Source: Methylococcaceae bacterium UBA6146
GTDB taxonomy: Bacteria > Pseudomonadota > Gammaproteobacteria > Methylococcales > Methylomonadaceae
DNA length: 64,000 nucleotides
Direction of reading: 5' to 3'
Assembly (NCBI GenBank): GCA_002422395.1
Contig: DIUY01000030.1
Location: 1 to 64,000 of the forward strand
The position numbers and the translations under genes are program-made. The notes under the pieces are model-generated. The model saw only the letters and a list, made by a program, of their open reading frames with translations. It did not search any database and was not told the DNA's origin. Positions 1 to 9,290 of this stretch are shown here, piece by piece (the first letter of the stretch is position 1; every line of letters starts with the position of its first letter).

Positions 1-343
1 CCTTGGCCTTTGCGGCGGCCTCGGCCTTGGCCTTTTCAGCGGCCTCGGCTTTCCTTGCCTCTTCCTGGGCTTTTTCTATTTCAGCTTGTTTTTTGGCTTC
101 TTCGGCTTCACGCTGTTGCTTTGCCGCTTGTTCTTTTTCAGCTTCAGCTTGTTTTATTGCCCGTTCTTGCGCTTCTATTTCGGCGGCATCGAACATGGTT
201 GCGTGAATTATTTCAGGTTCGGGTGTGGCCGGTTCCTGGATGGGCGGTTTTATCAGGGCGCTTAATGCGAATAAGGCCAACAAGGTAAGATGTAAGGCTA
301 AGGCCAATATAAATGGCCATAAATATCGTTTTTGACTATCCAT
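1..343 (-). CDS. tolA: TolA, N-terminal part (cut by the window edge)
   Basis: This is the periplasm-spanning protein of the Tol-Pal system, which links the inner-membrane TolQR motor to TolB/Pal at the outer membrane. Only the first 114 codons are present. The protein starts MDSQKRYLWPF, followed by one hydrophobic anchor (about residues 9-28) and then an Ala/Lys/Glu/Gln-rich stretch that reads as the start of the long helical TolA domain II. The start lies 5 bp after the tolR stop, so it is the fourth gene of the ybgC-tolQ-tolR-tolA operon. The repetitive Ala/Lys/Glu composition makes other frames look open here, but those are shadows. The C-terminal domain lies outside the window. Confidence 0.9.
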   Translation of the reverse strand, partial: MDSQKRYLWPFILALALHLTLLALFALSALIKPPIQEPATPEPEIIHATMFDAAEIEAQERAIKQAEAEKEQAAKQQREAEEAKKQAEIEKAQEEARKAEAAEKAKAEAAAKAK

Positions 344-348
344 CTAGC

Positions 349-786
349 TTATTGTTCGGCAGGCTGGGTCATTAACCCCACGCTGGGGATGCCGGTGTTT
401 TTAAGCGCGGCCATAACCGTGACTACGGTGCCATAGTCGACGCTTTTATCTGCGTTAATCAAAACTTGGGTGCCGGGCTTGGCTGCTAATGCGGCTGTCA
501 CCCGCGCATTGATGTTTTCAGGTGCGATAGGCTCATCTTCCTGATTGTCAATTTTGATGAAATATTGCCCTTGCTCCTTAACTGAAATGACAACCGGTGG
601 CAGGTTTTCTTTTTGCTCAACCATCGCCGATTCGGCTTGGGGCAGGTCAACATCAACCCCGGTCTGCAACATAGGTGTGGTTATCATAAAAATAATCAGC
701 AACACTAAGGTCACGTCAATGTAGGGGACGACGTTGATTTCCGCCATCGGTTTTCTACGGCCATTTTTTCTGCTTGCGTAACTCAT
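349..786 (-). CDS. tolR: TolR, Tol-Pal system motor protein
   Basis: TolR is an ExbD/TolR-family inner-membrane protein that forms the proton-driven motor with TolQ. At 145 aa it has the usual length. A single transmembrane helix (about residues 19-40) carries the conserved proton-path aspartate in PYIDVTLVLLIIFM (D24), followed by a periplasmic domain with the typical INADKSVDYG motif. Its ATG overlaps the tolQ stop by 4 bp, which indicates translational coupling, and tolA follows 5 bp downstream. Confidence 0.96.
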   Translation of the reverse strand: MSYASRKNGRRKPMAEINVVPYIDVTLVLLIIFMITTPMLQTGVDVDLPQAESAMVEQKENLPPVVISVKEQGQYFIKIDNQEDEPIAPENINARVTAALAAKPGTQVLINADKSVDYGTVVTVMAALKNTGIPSVGLMTQPAEQ

Positions 787-1460
787 TTGCTGTGCGCCTG
801 TCTTTGCAATAAGACGACAAATTCTTCAACAAACAATTCGTATCGGCCGGTCAGCCTATCGAGGCGGGTAGAGAAGCGGTTGTAGGCGACCACTGCCGGT
901 ATCGCGGCAAAAAGGCCAATGGCGGTGGCAATCAGCGCTTCGGCAATGCCGGGGGCAACTTGTGCCAGCGTCGCTTGTTTGACATTACCTAATGACATGA
1001 AGGAATTCATAATCCCCCAAACGGTGCCGAACAAACCTATATAGGGACTAGTTGAACCGACCGTGGCAAGAAAAGCCAGATGTTCATCGAGCCTGTCCAG
1101 TTCACGCGACAGTTCGATACGCATGGCCCGCTGGGCGCTTTCCACCTGCACCATGGCTTCTACGTTGCCACTTTGCCGCATCCTGGAAAATTCTTTGTAA
1201 CCGGCGAGAAATATTTTTTCTATGCCTTCCGGTTGAAAGTCTTTGGCGGTCAGTTTTCTGTATAAGTCGGCGAGGGGGACGCCCGACCAAAATTGTTCTT
1301 CAAATTCGTCGGTGATTTCAATCGCGCGGTTAAGTTCTTTGCGTTTGGAAAAGATAAATGTCCATGATGCGATTGATGCAGTTGCCAATATCAGCATGAC
1401 GAATTGGACAACAAAACTGGCTTCGGTGATTAAATGGAATATGGATAAATCAGTGTTCAT
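783..1460 (-). CDS. tolQ: TolQ, Tol-Pal proton channel subunit
   Basis: TolQ is a MotA/TolQ/ExbB-family inner-membrane protein that forms the stator-like pore around TolR and energises outer-membrane constriction at division. It has 225 aa with three hydrophobic segments (about 13-36, 130-150 and 170-192). The second contains the conserved TVGSTSPYIGLFGTVWGIM block and the third the APGIAEALIATAIGLFAAIP block. The gene overlaps the end of ybgC by 11 bp and the start of tolR by 4 bp, so the three are one tightly coupled unit. Confidence 0.96.
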   Translation of the reverse strand: MNTDLSIFHLITEASFVVQFVMLILATASIASWTFIFSKRKELNRAIEITDEFEEQFWSGVPLADLYRKLTAKDFQPEGIEKIFLAGYKEFSRMRQSGNVEAMVQVESAQRAMRIELSRELDRLDEHLAFLATVGSTSPYIGLFGTVWGIMNSFMSLGNVKQATLAQVAPGIAEALIATAIGLFAAIPAVVAYNRFSTRLDRLTGRYELFVEEFVVLLQRQAHSK

Positions 1461-1854
1461 TCGTTAACTGCTCGAGTAAATAGTCAGGAATAGCTTTAGG
1501 ACGCAGGGTGCTGGCATCCAGGCAGGCAATGCGGATCAGGCTACTGCATAAAATAATATCCTCACGGGTGATGCGTTGTGTAAAAGTAAGGCTGGCTTTT
1601 TTGGCAAGGGTAATTTCTGCACTGACGTTTAGCAAGTCATTAAAGCGGGCAGGTTGTAAGTAATCGACGGTGACGGAGCGCACCACAAAAATAATGCCTT
1701 CTTTTGCCAGTAGCGCATCTTGTTCATGTCCCATCGCTCTGAGCATTTCAGTCCGTGCGCGTTCAAAAAATTTCAGGTAGTTGGCGTAAAAAACGACGCC
1801 ACCGGCATCGGTGTCTTCGTAATAAATGCGCACTGGCCAAGTGAATGGGGTCAT
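1450..1854 (-). CDS. ybgC: YbgC, acyl-CoA thioesterase of the Tol operon
   Basis: YbgC is a cytoplasmic hotdog-fold thioesterase of the 4-hydroxybenzoyl-CoA thioesterase type, acting on short-chain acyl-CoA or acyl-ACP; it is the usual first gene of tol operons. It has 134 aa, with the active-site segment YYEDTDAGGVVFYANYLKFF near the N-terminus (catalytic Asp about D16), then FERARTEML and the VDYLQPARFND strand. The common His after the VVY/F position is Tyr-Ala here (VVFYANY). The gene lies 9 bp after ruvB and overlaps tolQ. Confidence 0.93.
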   Translation of the reverse strand: MTPFTWPVRIYYEDTDAGGVVFYANYLKFFERARTEMLRAMGHEQDALLAKEGIIFVVRSVTVDYLQPARFNDLLNVSAEITLAKKASLTFTQRITREDIILCSSLIRIACLDASTLRPKAIPDYLLEQLTNEH

Positions 1855-1863
1855 TTATAAATT

Positions 1864-2894
<1,031 letters not shown>

Positions 2895-2898
<4 letters not shown>

Positions 2899-3491
2899 CG
2901 TGCCGCCCCTTGTAGCGCAAGCCTGATAAGGTCTTCACAGCTTTTGCCGTCGCTAGCGATAGCGTGCACCATTTTATTGGCGTCGGGCGGCTTATAGCCT
3001 AGCGAGCATAACGCGCTGATGGCTTCTTGTTTAATATTGCTGGCGGTAGTTGGGGCAGGCCCGGCGGGGTTGTCGGTTGCCTGTCCCGAAGTCGGCAAGC
3101 GGTCACGCAATTCAATAATCAACCGTTCTGCGGTTTTTTTACCGACGCCCGGCAGGCGCACTAACGCTTGGCTATCGTTGTTATGGATGCAGCGCTGAAA
3201 TTCGTCTGCATTTTGCCCTGACAGGATAGTCAACGCCAATTTGGGGCCGACGCCGTTGACTTTGATTAAGGTACGGAACAGGCTGCGGTCTGCTTCAGCG
3301 GCAAAACCGAACAGGCTATGCGCATCTTCGCGCACCACTAAATGGGTGTGTAGCGTGATTTCGGCGCCGAGCAGCGGTAGCTCGTAAAAAGTGGTCATTG
3401 GCGCTTCAATTTCATAACCGACACCTTGCACATCCAACACTAATAAAGGCGGCGCCTTATGCACAAGCCTGCCACGTAAAAAGCCTATCAT
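2895..3491 (-). CDS. ruvA: RuvA, Holliday junction DNA-binding protein
   Basis: RuvA tetramers bind the four-way junction and load RuvB. It has 198 aa. The N-terminal OB-fold starts MIGFLRGRL, the helix-hairpin-helix blocks are LIKVNGVGPKLALTIL and LVRLPGVGKKTAERLI, a flexible Pro/Ala-rich linker lies near residues 140-155, and the C-terminal domain that contacts RuvB begins at about residue 155 (EAISALCSLGYKPPDA). It overlaps ruvC and ruvB by 4 bp each. Confidence 0.97.
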
Positions 3492-3988
3492 TTTAATACA
3501 CCTTGTTTGCCAAGCACACTAGCTGTTTGTTGGTAATGGGCATGGCACAAACTGATGCCCAAGGCATCGCCGGCATCAGCTTGCAACAAGCCTTGGACGT
3601 TCAGTAAGATTTTCACCATGTGTTGCACCTGAAGTTTATCAGCATTGCCTTTGCCGACAATGGCTTGTTTGACCTGCCGCGCGGCGTATTCGAACACGGG
3701 TATGCCTGTGGTTTGCACCGCACAAATCGCCGCGCCCCGGGCTTGTCCCAGCTTCAGCGCGGAATCGGCGTTTTTGTGCATAAAAACCTGTTCTATTGCC
3801 ATTTCTTCGGGATGATAGAGGCTGGTAATTTGCACAACACCATCAAAAATTTGTTTAAGCCGGTCAGGGAAGTAATCGGCTGTGATACGGATGCTGCCAC
3901 TGGCAATATAACGGTAACCGTGCGCTGTCGTTTCGATGATACCGTAGCCAGTGATTCTGGAACCGGGGTCTATGCCTAGGATTTTCAT
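3488..3988 (-). CDS. ruvC: RuvC, Holliday junction resolvase
   Basis: RuvC is a dimeric endonuclease that resolves Holliday junctions. It has 166 aa, near the normal length. The four acidic catalytic residues of the RNase H-like fold are visible: D7 (ILGIDPGS), E66 (AIEQVF), and D138 and D141 (QADAGDALGIS). The ATG at 3988 is the first gene of this minus-strand run. yebC, a frequent upstream neighbour in this class, is absent; a 534-bp spacer separates ruvC from the divergent EF-G gene. Confidence 0.97.
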   Translation of the reverse strand: MKILGIDPGSRITGYGIIETTAHGYRYIASGSIRITADYFPDRLKQIFDGVVQITSLYHPEEMAIEQVFMHKNADSALKLGQARGAAICAVQTTGIPVFEYAARQVKQAIVGKGNADKLQVQHMVKILLNVQGLLQADAGDALGISLCHAHYQQTASVLGKQGVLK

Positions 3989-4356
3989 TGATAAATGGTC
4001 GGGATTTTAAGGCTTAGGATTGTGCATAGGCCGGCTGTTGTGGTTTCTTCAACACCGGTTTTTGCTAATATTGCCTTTAGTTTATTTTGGCCTGCAATTT
4101 TGTGGGCTGGGTATTTTTGGTGCTTTAGTCCCTGGCGACCCTGGAGATGCCTTCCTGTCCGGACGAATATAATACGTCAGTCAGGGAAATGTTACCTGAA
4201 TATATAAATTGGAACGCAGATTTGCCAAACAGATCAAGACAAATTTATGGTTTCCTGTGTTTTTACCCTAATTTTTAGGTTAGAATAGGCGGCTTTGAAC
4301 GCTGGACGAGTGGGGCGGCGGGTTGCTTGTAACACACTGACTCACTTGGCTTTATG

Positions 4357-4375
4357 CTGCTTTGCAGGTTTTTTT
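4357..4375 (+). terminator. Weak terminator-like hairpin in the EF-G leader
   Basis: A 4-bp stem (CTGC/GCAG, loop TTT) is followed by G and seven T residues, in the order of an intrinsic terminator. It lies about 150 bp before the EF-G start and could be an attenuator. The stem is short, so this is tentative. Confidence 0.3.
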
Positions 4376-4450
4376 AATGTGGTGGTTTTAAAATCCCGCG
4401 CATTTAAGATGATTGCAGCGGCGCTTGGCACTTTCGCTTTTGCAGCGGTC

Positions 4451-4500
4451 AAAAACTTTTTGGGCAAATGCCCAATCAAAGTGGCCGCCAAAAAGTTTTT
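4451..4500 (+). promoter_or_regulatory. 13-bp inverted repeat just upstream of the EF-G start
   Basis: AAAAACTTTTTGG (4451-4463) and CCAAAAAGTTTTT (4488-4500) are perfect reverse complements, with a small inner hairpin GGGCA-AA-TGCCC (4462-4473). The right arm ends in a T-run 22 bp before the ATG. In RNA this would form a terminator-like or start-occluding stem in the EF-G leader. The structure is seen directly; regulation by it is inference. Confidence 0.5.
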
Positions 4501-4522
4501 TATGCAACTTTAGAGTAACAAC

Positions 4523-6607
4523 ATGACAGATCTATCCCTTTACAGAAACATCGGTATTTTCGCTCACGTCGATGCCGGTAAAACTACCACTACCGAGCGG
4601 ATTTTAAAACTCACCGGTAAAATCCATAAAATCGGCGAAGTGCATGATGGTGCCGCGACCACAGACTTCATGGAACAAGAACAAGAGCGCGGTATCACCA
4701 TTCAGTCAGCCGCAACGACTTGTTTCTGGAAAGACCATCGTTTTAACATCATTGATACCCCAGGCCACGTTGATTTCACTATCGAAGTGTATCGCTCGTT
4801 AAAAGTATTGGACGGCGGTATCGGCGTATTTTGTGGTTCCGGCGGGGTGGAGCCGCAATCAGAAACTAACTGGCGCTATGCTAACGACTCTGAAGTTGCG
4901 CGTATTATCTATGTCAACAAACTGGACCGTATCGGTGCTGACTTTTACCGCGTAGTCAAACAGGTTGAAGAGGTGTTGGGTGCGGTGCCTGTGGTTATGA
5001 CCTTGCCTATCGGCACTGAAGACCAATTTAGCGGCGTGGTTGACTTATTAACCCGCAAAGCCTGGATATGGGATGATTCCGGGGACCCAATGAATTATGA
5101 AATAACTGACGTGCCTGCCGACATGGTGGCGGACGTTGAGAAATGGCGGGAAAAACTGATTGATTCAGTCTCGGACCAATTCGATGACGTTATGGAAAAA
5201 TATCTCGATGGCGAAGAGCCTGATGTTGAAACCCTTAAACGGTGTATCCGTAAAGGCACCATCAATCTGGATTTCTTCCCGACTTTCTGCGGCTCTTCAT
5301 TTAAAAATAAAGGCGTGCAGTTGGTTTTGGATGGTGTTATTGAATATTTGCCTAACCCTACTGAAGTTAAGCCACAACCTGAAGTGGACTTGGAAGGTAA
5401 TGCGACCGGCAACTTTGCCATTGTTGATGCCGATAAGCCATTACGCTCATTGGCGTTCAAGATTATGGACGACCGCTTTGGCGCGTTGACTTTCTTGCGT
5501 ATCTATTCGGGCAAGCTGGAAAAAGGGACGTCTGTACTGAATACGTTTACCGGAAAAACCGAACGTATTGGCCGTATCGTAGAAATGCACGCCAACTCGC
5601 GTAATGAACTTGAATCCGCACAAGCGGGTGATATTGTTGCGGTTTTAGGTATGAAAAACGTGCAGACCGGTCATACCCTGTGTGATCCAAAATTCCCTGC
5701 AACCCTAGAGCCTATGGTTTTCCCTGACCCTGTCATCTCGTTGGCGATTTCGCCAAAAGATAAAGCGGCCTCTGAAAAAATGGGTATCGCGCTGGGTAAA
5801 ATGATTCAGGAAGACCCGTCATTCCATGTTGAAACCGATGAAGACAGCGGCGAAACCATTCTTAAAGGGATGGGCGAATTACATCTTGACATCAAGGTTG
5901 ACATTCTCAAGCGTACCCACGGTGTGGAAGTTATCGTAGGTAAGCCACAGGTTGCCTACCGCGAAACTATCACTAAACGCGTTGAAGATGAATACACCCA
6001 TAAAAAGCAATCAGGTGGTTCTGGCCAGTACGCTAAAATCAACTACGTCATCGAGCCTGGCGAAGCGGGCAGCGGTTTTGTCTTTGAATCTGCGGTCACT
6101 GGCGGTAACGTGCCACGTGAATTTTGGCCTGCTGTTGATAAAGGCTTCAAAAGTATGCTGGATAAAGGCGTATTGGCCGGTTTCCCGTGTTTGGATTTCA
6201 AGGTTATCTTGACCGACGGTGGTTTCCATCAGGTTGACTCGTCAGCTATTGCGTTTGAAATTGCGGCTAAAGCGGCGTTCCGTCAATCCATTCCTAAAGC
6301 GGCGCCACAATTGATTGAACCGATCATGAAAGTGGACACGTTCACACCGTCTGACCATGTCGGTGATGTGATTGGTGACCTTAACCGTCGCCGTGGCATG
6401 ATCAAATCACAAGATGCTGGTGTGACGGGTGTGCGTATTAAATCTGACGTGCCGTTAAGCGAAATGTTTGGTTATATCGGTGACTTGCGTACCATGACTT
6501 CAGGTCGTGGCCAGTTCTCAATGGAATTCTCACATTACATGCCATGCCCTAAAAACGTGGCTGACGAAGTGATTAAAGAAGTTGCCGAACGCAACAAAGC
6601 GAAGTAA
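4523..6607 (+). CDS. fusA: Elongation factor G (translocase GTPase), stand-alone copy
   Basis: EF-G is the GTPase that drives ribosomal translocation and, with RRF, ribosome recycling. At 694 aa it is full length: P-loop AHVDAGKT (14-21), switch I region EVHDGAATTDFMEQEQERGI, DTPGH (78-82) and NKLD (132-135) in the G domain, then domains II-V, including the domain IV segment SGGSGQYAKINYVIEPGEAG and the C-terminal GYIGDLRTMTSGRGQFSMEF. It is not flanked by rpsL, rpsG or tuf. The G domain differs from common EF-G1 around EVYRSLKVLDGGIGVFCGS, so it may be a second EF-G paralogue. The only copy visible in the window is this one, so paralogy cannot be tested here. Confidence 0.93.
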   Translation: MTDLSLYRNIGIFAHVDAGKTTTTERILKLTGKIHKIGEVHDGAATTDFMEQEQERGITIQSAATTCFWKDHRFNIIDTPGHVDFTIEVYRSLKVLDGGIGVFCGSGGVEPQSETNWRYANDSEVARIIYVNKLDRIGADFYRVVKQVEEVLGAVPVVMTLPIGTEDQFSGVVDLLTRKAWIWDDSGDPMNYEITDVPADMVADVEKWREKLIDSVSDQFDDVMEKYLDGEEPDVETLKRCIRKGTINLDFFPTFCGSSFKNKGVQLVLDGVIEYLPNPTEVKPQPEVDLEGNATGNFAIVDADKPLRSLAFKIMDDRFGALTFLRIYSGKLEKGTSVLNTFTGKTERIGRIVEMHANSRNELESAQAGDIVAVLGMKNVQTGHTLCDPKFPATLEPMVFPDPVISLAISPKDKAASEKMGIALGKMIQEDPSFHVETDEDSGETILKGMGELHLDIKVDILKRTHGVEVIVGKPQVAYRETITKRVEDEYTHKKQSGGSGQYAKINYVIEPGEAGSGFVFESAVTGGNVPREFWPAVDKGFKSMLDKGVLAGFPCLDFKVILTDGGFHQVDSSAIAFEIAAKAAFRQSIPKAAPQLIEPIMKVDTFTPSDHVGDVIGDLNRRRGMIKSQDAGVTGVRIKSDVPLSEMFGYIGDLRTMTSGRGQFSMEFSHYMPCPKNVADEVIKEVAERNKAK

Positions 6608-6727
6608 GTCAGGCAGCGGTTGCGCCCCAACTGTTCGGATTTATGGCCGTCGGTCTTGCTGTTCCCCAATGGGGCAGGCGATTGAAAAACAGTTTGGGTT
6701 TAACCATTACCGCAAGTTGATATAATG

Positions 6728-6752
6728 TAGCCGGACGTTCAATGTCCGGCTA
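6728..6752. repeat. Perfect hairpin, 9-bp stem
   Basis: TAGCCGGAC (6728-6736) and GTCCGGCTA (6744-6752) are perfect reverse complements around a 7-nt loop. No T-run follows, only TCCCCCC, so it is not a classical intrinsic terminator. It may still end the EF-G transcript or be part of a small transcript starting at the nearby TATAAT. Confidence 0.5.
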
Positions 6753-6993
6753 TCCCCCCGCTGTTCCCCCTTGTATTTTCGGATGCCGCCCGACGCCGTC
6801 AATAACTCCCGCAAAGCCGCTAACTTTATTTGGAAGGCAAACGCATAAGTCCAAGACACTGCTTGCTAAAGTATTCCCGGACAATCATCAATAATATAAA
6901 TTAAGGGTGTTTAAGGCCGTGGTTAATTTCCGTTTCTTTCTCCGGTAATAAAAAATGGTCATAATTTATTGGATTTGTTTAAAACATCCCCGT

Positions 6994-7018
6994 CGGCAAT
7001 TGCCGCACACGCTATAAA
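6994..7018 (+). promoter_or_regulatory. Palindrome and -10-like box before the eps operon
   Basis: CGGCAATTGCCG (6994-7005) is a perfect 12-bp palindrome placed where a -35 element would lie relative to TATAAA at 7013-7018, about 24 bp before the first eps start codon. This fits an operator over a promoter, but no consensus -35 is seen. Confidence 0.35.
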
Positions 7019-7041
7019 TTTTTTAACTAAAAGTATTTTCA

Positions 7042-8430
7042 ATGCCGAAAAATAGACAGTTGCTGATTGCCTTAAAAAATCTGGTTAACCCTGTAATGGC
7101 TTGTCTGAGCCTAGTGGGTTGCGTATGGCTTTACTTGGAAGAGTTTGAAGGTGGATATGTTGCTTTGCTGATCCTGTCGTTTTTACTGGTTAATCAACTG
7201 GTTGACGGGGTCGATTTTGAATCGGACAGCAACCGCTTTTGGAATAAAAGTGTTGTGGCTTTAGTGCTGCAATGGTTTTGGGTGATTGGTTTGTTGTTGA
7301 TGATCGGTTTTGCCTCTAAAGGGACGGCTTATTTTTCAAGGCCGGCGTTGTTTTTATGGATTGTTGTCACGCCCTTTCTGTTGGTGGCGATGCACTGGTT
7401 GTTGCGTAGTGTATTACTAAAATGGGTGTTTTCCGACCAAGATTATGCCAAGGCGGTTATTGTTGTGGTAAGCGAAATAAGCCGGAAATTGGCGGATGAG
7501 ATTAACAGTAACCGGTTAATGGGGGTGTCCGTCATAGGTTTTTTTGATGACCGTACGCAGGAACGGTCATCAGAAACCGAAAAAGAAAGCCCTATAGAAC
7601 GGTTAGGCAAGATCGCAGCGGCGGCCGACTATATTAAAGCCAATAATGTCCAACATATCTATGTCGCATTGCCTATGAGCGCACAGCCACGTATTTTGGC
7701 GTTGCTGGATGATTTGCGTGACACCACGGCGTCGATTTATTTCGTGCCGGACATATTTTTGTTTGATTTAATTCAGGCCAATATCTCCAGCATAAGGGGC
7801 ATTCCCATTGTAGCGGTGTGCCAAAGCCCTTTTGTTGGTGTTAACGCTACAATTAAAAGGGCTTCCGATGTGTTTTTATCGCTGTTGATCTTGTTGTTGA
7901 TCTTGCCGTTGATGCTGATGATTGCCATTGGCATAAAACTTAGCTCGCCAGGCCCGGTGCTTTTTAAACAGCGCCGTTATGGATTGGATGGCCAGGAGAT
8001 TTTGGTCTATAAGTTCCGCAGCATGACGGTGATGGAGGACAGCGGGCAAGTTACCCAAGCCACCCGCAATGATCCAAGAATCACCCCGTTTGGCCGTTTT
8101 TTACGCAAGACCTCATTGGATGAATTGCCACAGTTTATCAATGTGCTGCAAGGCCACATGAGCATTGTCGGCCCCAGGCCCCATGCTATCAGCCACAATG
8201 AACTATACCGTAGCTTAATCAAGGGTTACATGGTGCGCCATAAGGTAAAGCCGGGAATTACAGGCTGGGCGCAAGTCAAAGGTTTTCGGGGTGAAACTGA
8301 CACCGTTGAAAAAATGCAGGCCCGCATCGACTGCGATCTTGATTATTTGCGCAATTGGTCATTATTTCTCGACCTATTGATCATATTTAGAACCATCAGT
8401 GTGGTTATACGTGACAAAAATGCATATTAA
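7042..8430 (+). CDS. Polyprenyl-phosphate sugar-1-phosphate transferase (EpsB/WcaJ-like)
   Basis: This integral membrane enzyme probably starts the exopolysaccharide repeat unit by moving a hexose-1-phosphate (often glucose) onto undecaprenyl phosphate. It has 462 aa: four or five N-terminal membrane helices to about residue 130, a Rossmann-like middle domain, and a C-terminal bacterial sugar-transferase domain from about 270. The family motifs are visible: the membrane re-entrant segment before KLSSPGPVLFKQRRYGLDG, VYKFRSMTV, LRKTSLDELPQFINVLQG, MSIVGPRPH and KPGITGWAQV. It is the first gene of the eps run, and its end overlaps the epsE start by 11 bp. The sugar specificity is inference. Confidence 0.92.
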   Translation: MPKNRQLLIALKNLVNPVMACLSLVGCVWLYLEEFEGGYVALLILSFLLVNQLVDGVDFESDSNRFWNKSVVALVLQWFWVIGLLLMIGFASKGTAYFSRPALFLWIVVTPFLLVAMHWLLRSVLLKWVFSDQDYAKAVIVVVSEISRKLADEINSNRLMGVSVIGFFDDRTQERSSETEKESPIERLGKIAAAADYIKANNVQHIYVALPMSAQPRILALLDDLRDTTASIYFVPDIFLFDLIQANISSIRGIPIVAVCQSPFVGVNATIKRASDVFLSLLILLLILPLMLMIAIGIKLSSPGPVLFKQRRYGLDGQEILVYKFRSMTVMEDSGQVTQATRNDPRITPFGRFLRKTSLDELPQFINVLQGHMSIVGPRPHAISHNELYRSLIKGYMVRHKVKPGITGWAQVKGFRGETDTVEKMQARIDCDLDYLRNWSLFLDLLIIFRTISVVIRDKNAY

Positions 8431-9232
8431 CAAAAGCCGTCAAGGTGTTGGCGGATACGCTCTTTTTCTGGTGGCGCTGTTCATATTGCTGCCTTTTGCG
8501 CAAAGTCACGCAAGTTACAATATTGGCTCTGACGATGTTTTGCGCATTAGTGTGTATGGTTACGAGGATCTGAAAACCGAAACCCGCGTGTCAGCCGATG
8601 GGAAAATTTCGTTCCCCCTAGTGGGTGATATCGAAGCCGGCGGCAAATCGAGCATGGCGCTTGAGAAGGCTATTGCCCAGCGATTGACTGAGGGTGGGTT
8701 TATTCAGGATGCCCACGTCAACGTTACAGTTTTGGAACGTGTTAGCCAACAAGTCTCGGTGCTTGGCTATGTTAACAAGCCAGGACGCTATCCCCTTGAT
8801 TCCGATAGCGCTATTGTTGACGTGATTGCCATGGCCGGCGGCATCAACAGCTTGGGCAGCACTACGGTGGTGGTGAGCCGCACCGTCAACGGCAAGCCGC
8901 AAAAGCAAGAACTTGATTTACGGGTTTATTTGGAAGTGTCGGCAAGCATCACACCCTTTAAAATGCGGCAAGGTGATCTGGTCTATGTGCCTAAAGCGCC
9001 TATGTTTTATATTTATGGCGAAGTCCAGCATCCGGGTGAGTATCGTATTGAACCGGATATTTCGGTGGTTAAGGCCCTATCGGTCGGTGGTGGCCTGACC
9101 TTGCGCGGCACAGAAAACAGGGTTGTCATAAAGCGCAAGGATAGCGGCGGCGTTTTACAGGAATTTGATGCAGCGTTGGATGACCCGGTATTAAAAGACG
9201 ATGTGGTTTATGTTGGCGAGCGTTGGTTTTGA
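8420..9232 (+). CDS. epsE: Polysaccharide export protein EpsE (Wza-like)
   Basis: This periplasmic/outer-membrane export protein of the polysaccharide secretion channel has about 270 aa. A signal peptide ends near SHA-SYNIG; the poly_export domain starts YNIGSDDVLRISVYGYEDL and is followed by SLBB-type beta-grasp units (VSVLGYVNKPGRYPL and FYIYGEVQHPGEYRI). The cleavage region has no lipobox cysteine, unlike E. coli Wza, so it may not be lipid-anchored. I chose the ATG at 8420 over the in-frame ATG at 8399 because it places the signal peptide normally. It sits between the priming transferase and the chain-length protein. Confidence 0.9.
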   Translation: MHINKSRQGVGGYALFLVALFILLPFAQSHASYNIGSDDVLRISVYGYEDLKTETRVSADGKISFPLVGDIEAGGKSSMALEKAIAQRLTEGGFIQDAHVNVTVLERVSQQVSVLGYVNKPGRYPLDSDSAIVDVIAMAGGINSLGSTTVVVSRTVNGKPQKQELDLRVYLEVSASITPFKMRQGDLVYVPKAPMFYIYGEVQHPGEYRIEPDISVVKALSVGGGLTLRGTENRVVIKRKDSGGVLQEFDAALDDPVLKDDVVYVGERWF

Positions 9233-9290
9233 TGACGGGCGTTATTATTAGCAGATTGCCAAAATTGGGTCGGTGAAAGGCGGAAACGGC

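Larger units (their letters stand above)
3989..4522. other. Divergent spacer between ruvC and the EF-G gene
   Basis: This 534-bp region must hold the promoters for the ruvC run (minus) and the EF-G gene (plus). Short open frames exist here (near 3995-4207 and 4295-4513), but neither has a convincing ribosome-binding site or a recognisable product. The right part carries two structures listed separately: a weak hairpin plus T-run (4357-4375) and a long inverted repeat (4451-4500) close to the EF-G start. I found no tRNA. Confidence 0.6.
6608..7041. other. Spacer before the exopolysaccharide locus
   Basis: This 434-bp stretch lies between the EF-G gene and the first eps gene. It holds a TATAAT-like hexamer (6721-6726) followed at once by a 9-bp-stem hairpin (6728-6752), and near its end a perfect 12-bp palindrome (6994-7005) with a TATAAA box at 7013-7018. 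No convincing ORF is present. The eps promoter is probably in the last 100 bp. Confidence 0.5.

Noticed and set aside
1..288. Plus-strand open frames rich in Ala/Ser/Leu at the window start
   Set aside because: They are shadows of the repetitive Ala/Lys/Glu codons of tolA on the minus strand.
3995..4207. 70-codon frame upstream of the EF-G gene
   Set aside because: Composition and start context do not look coding; it lies in the divergent promoter region.
4295..4513. 72-codon frame in the EF-G leader
   Set aside because: It runs through the long inverted repeat at 4451-4500 and has no ribosome-binding site or family resemblance.
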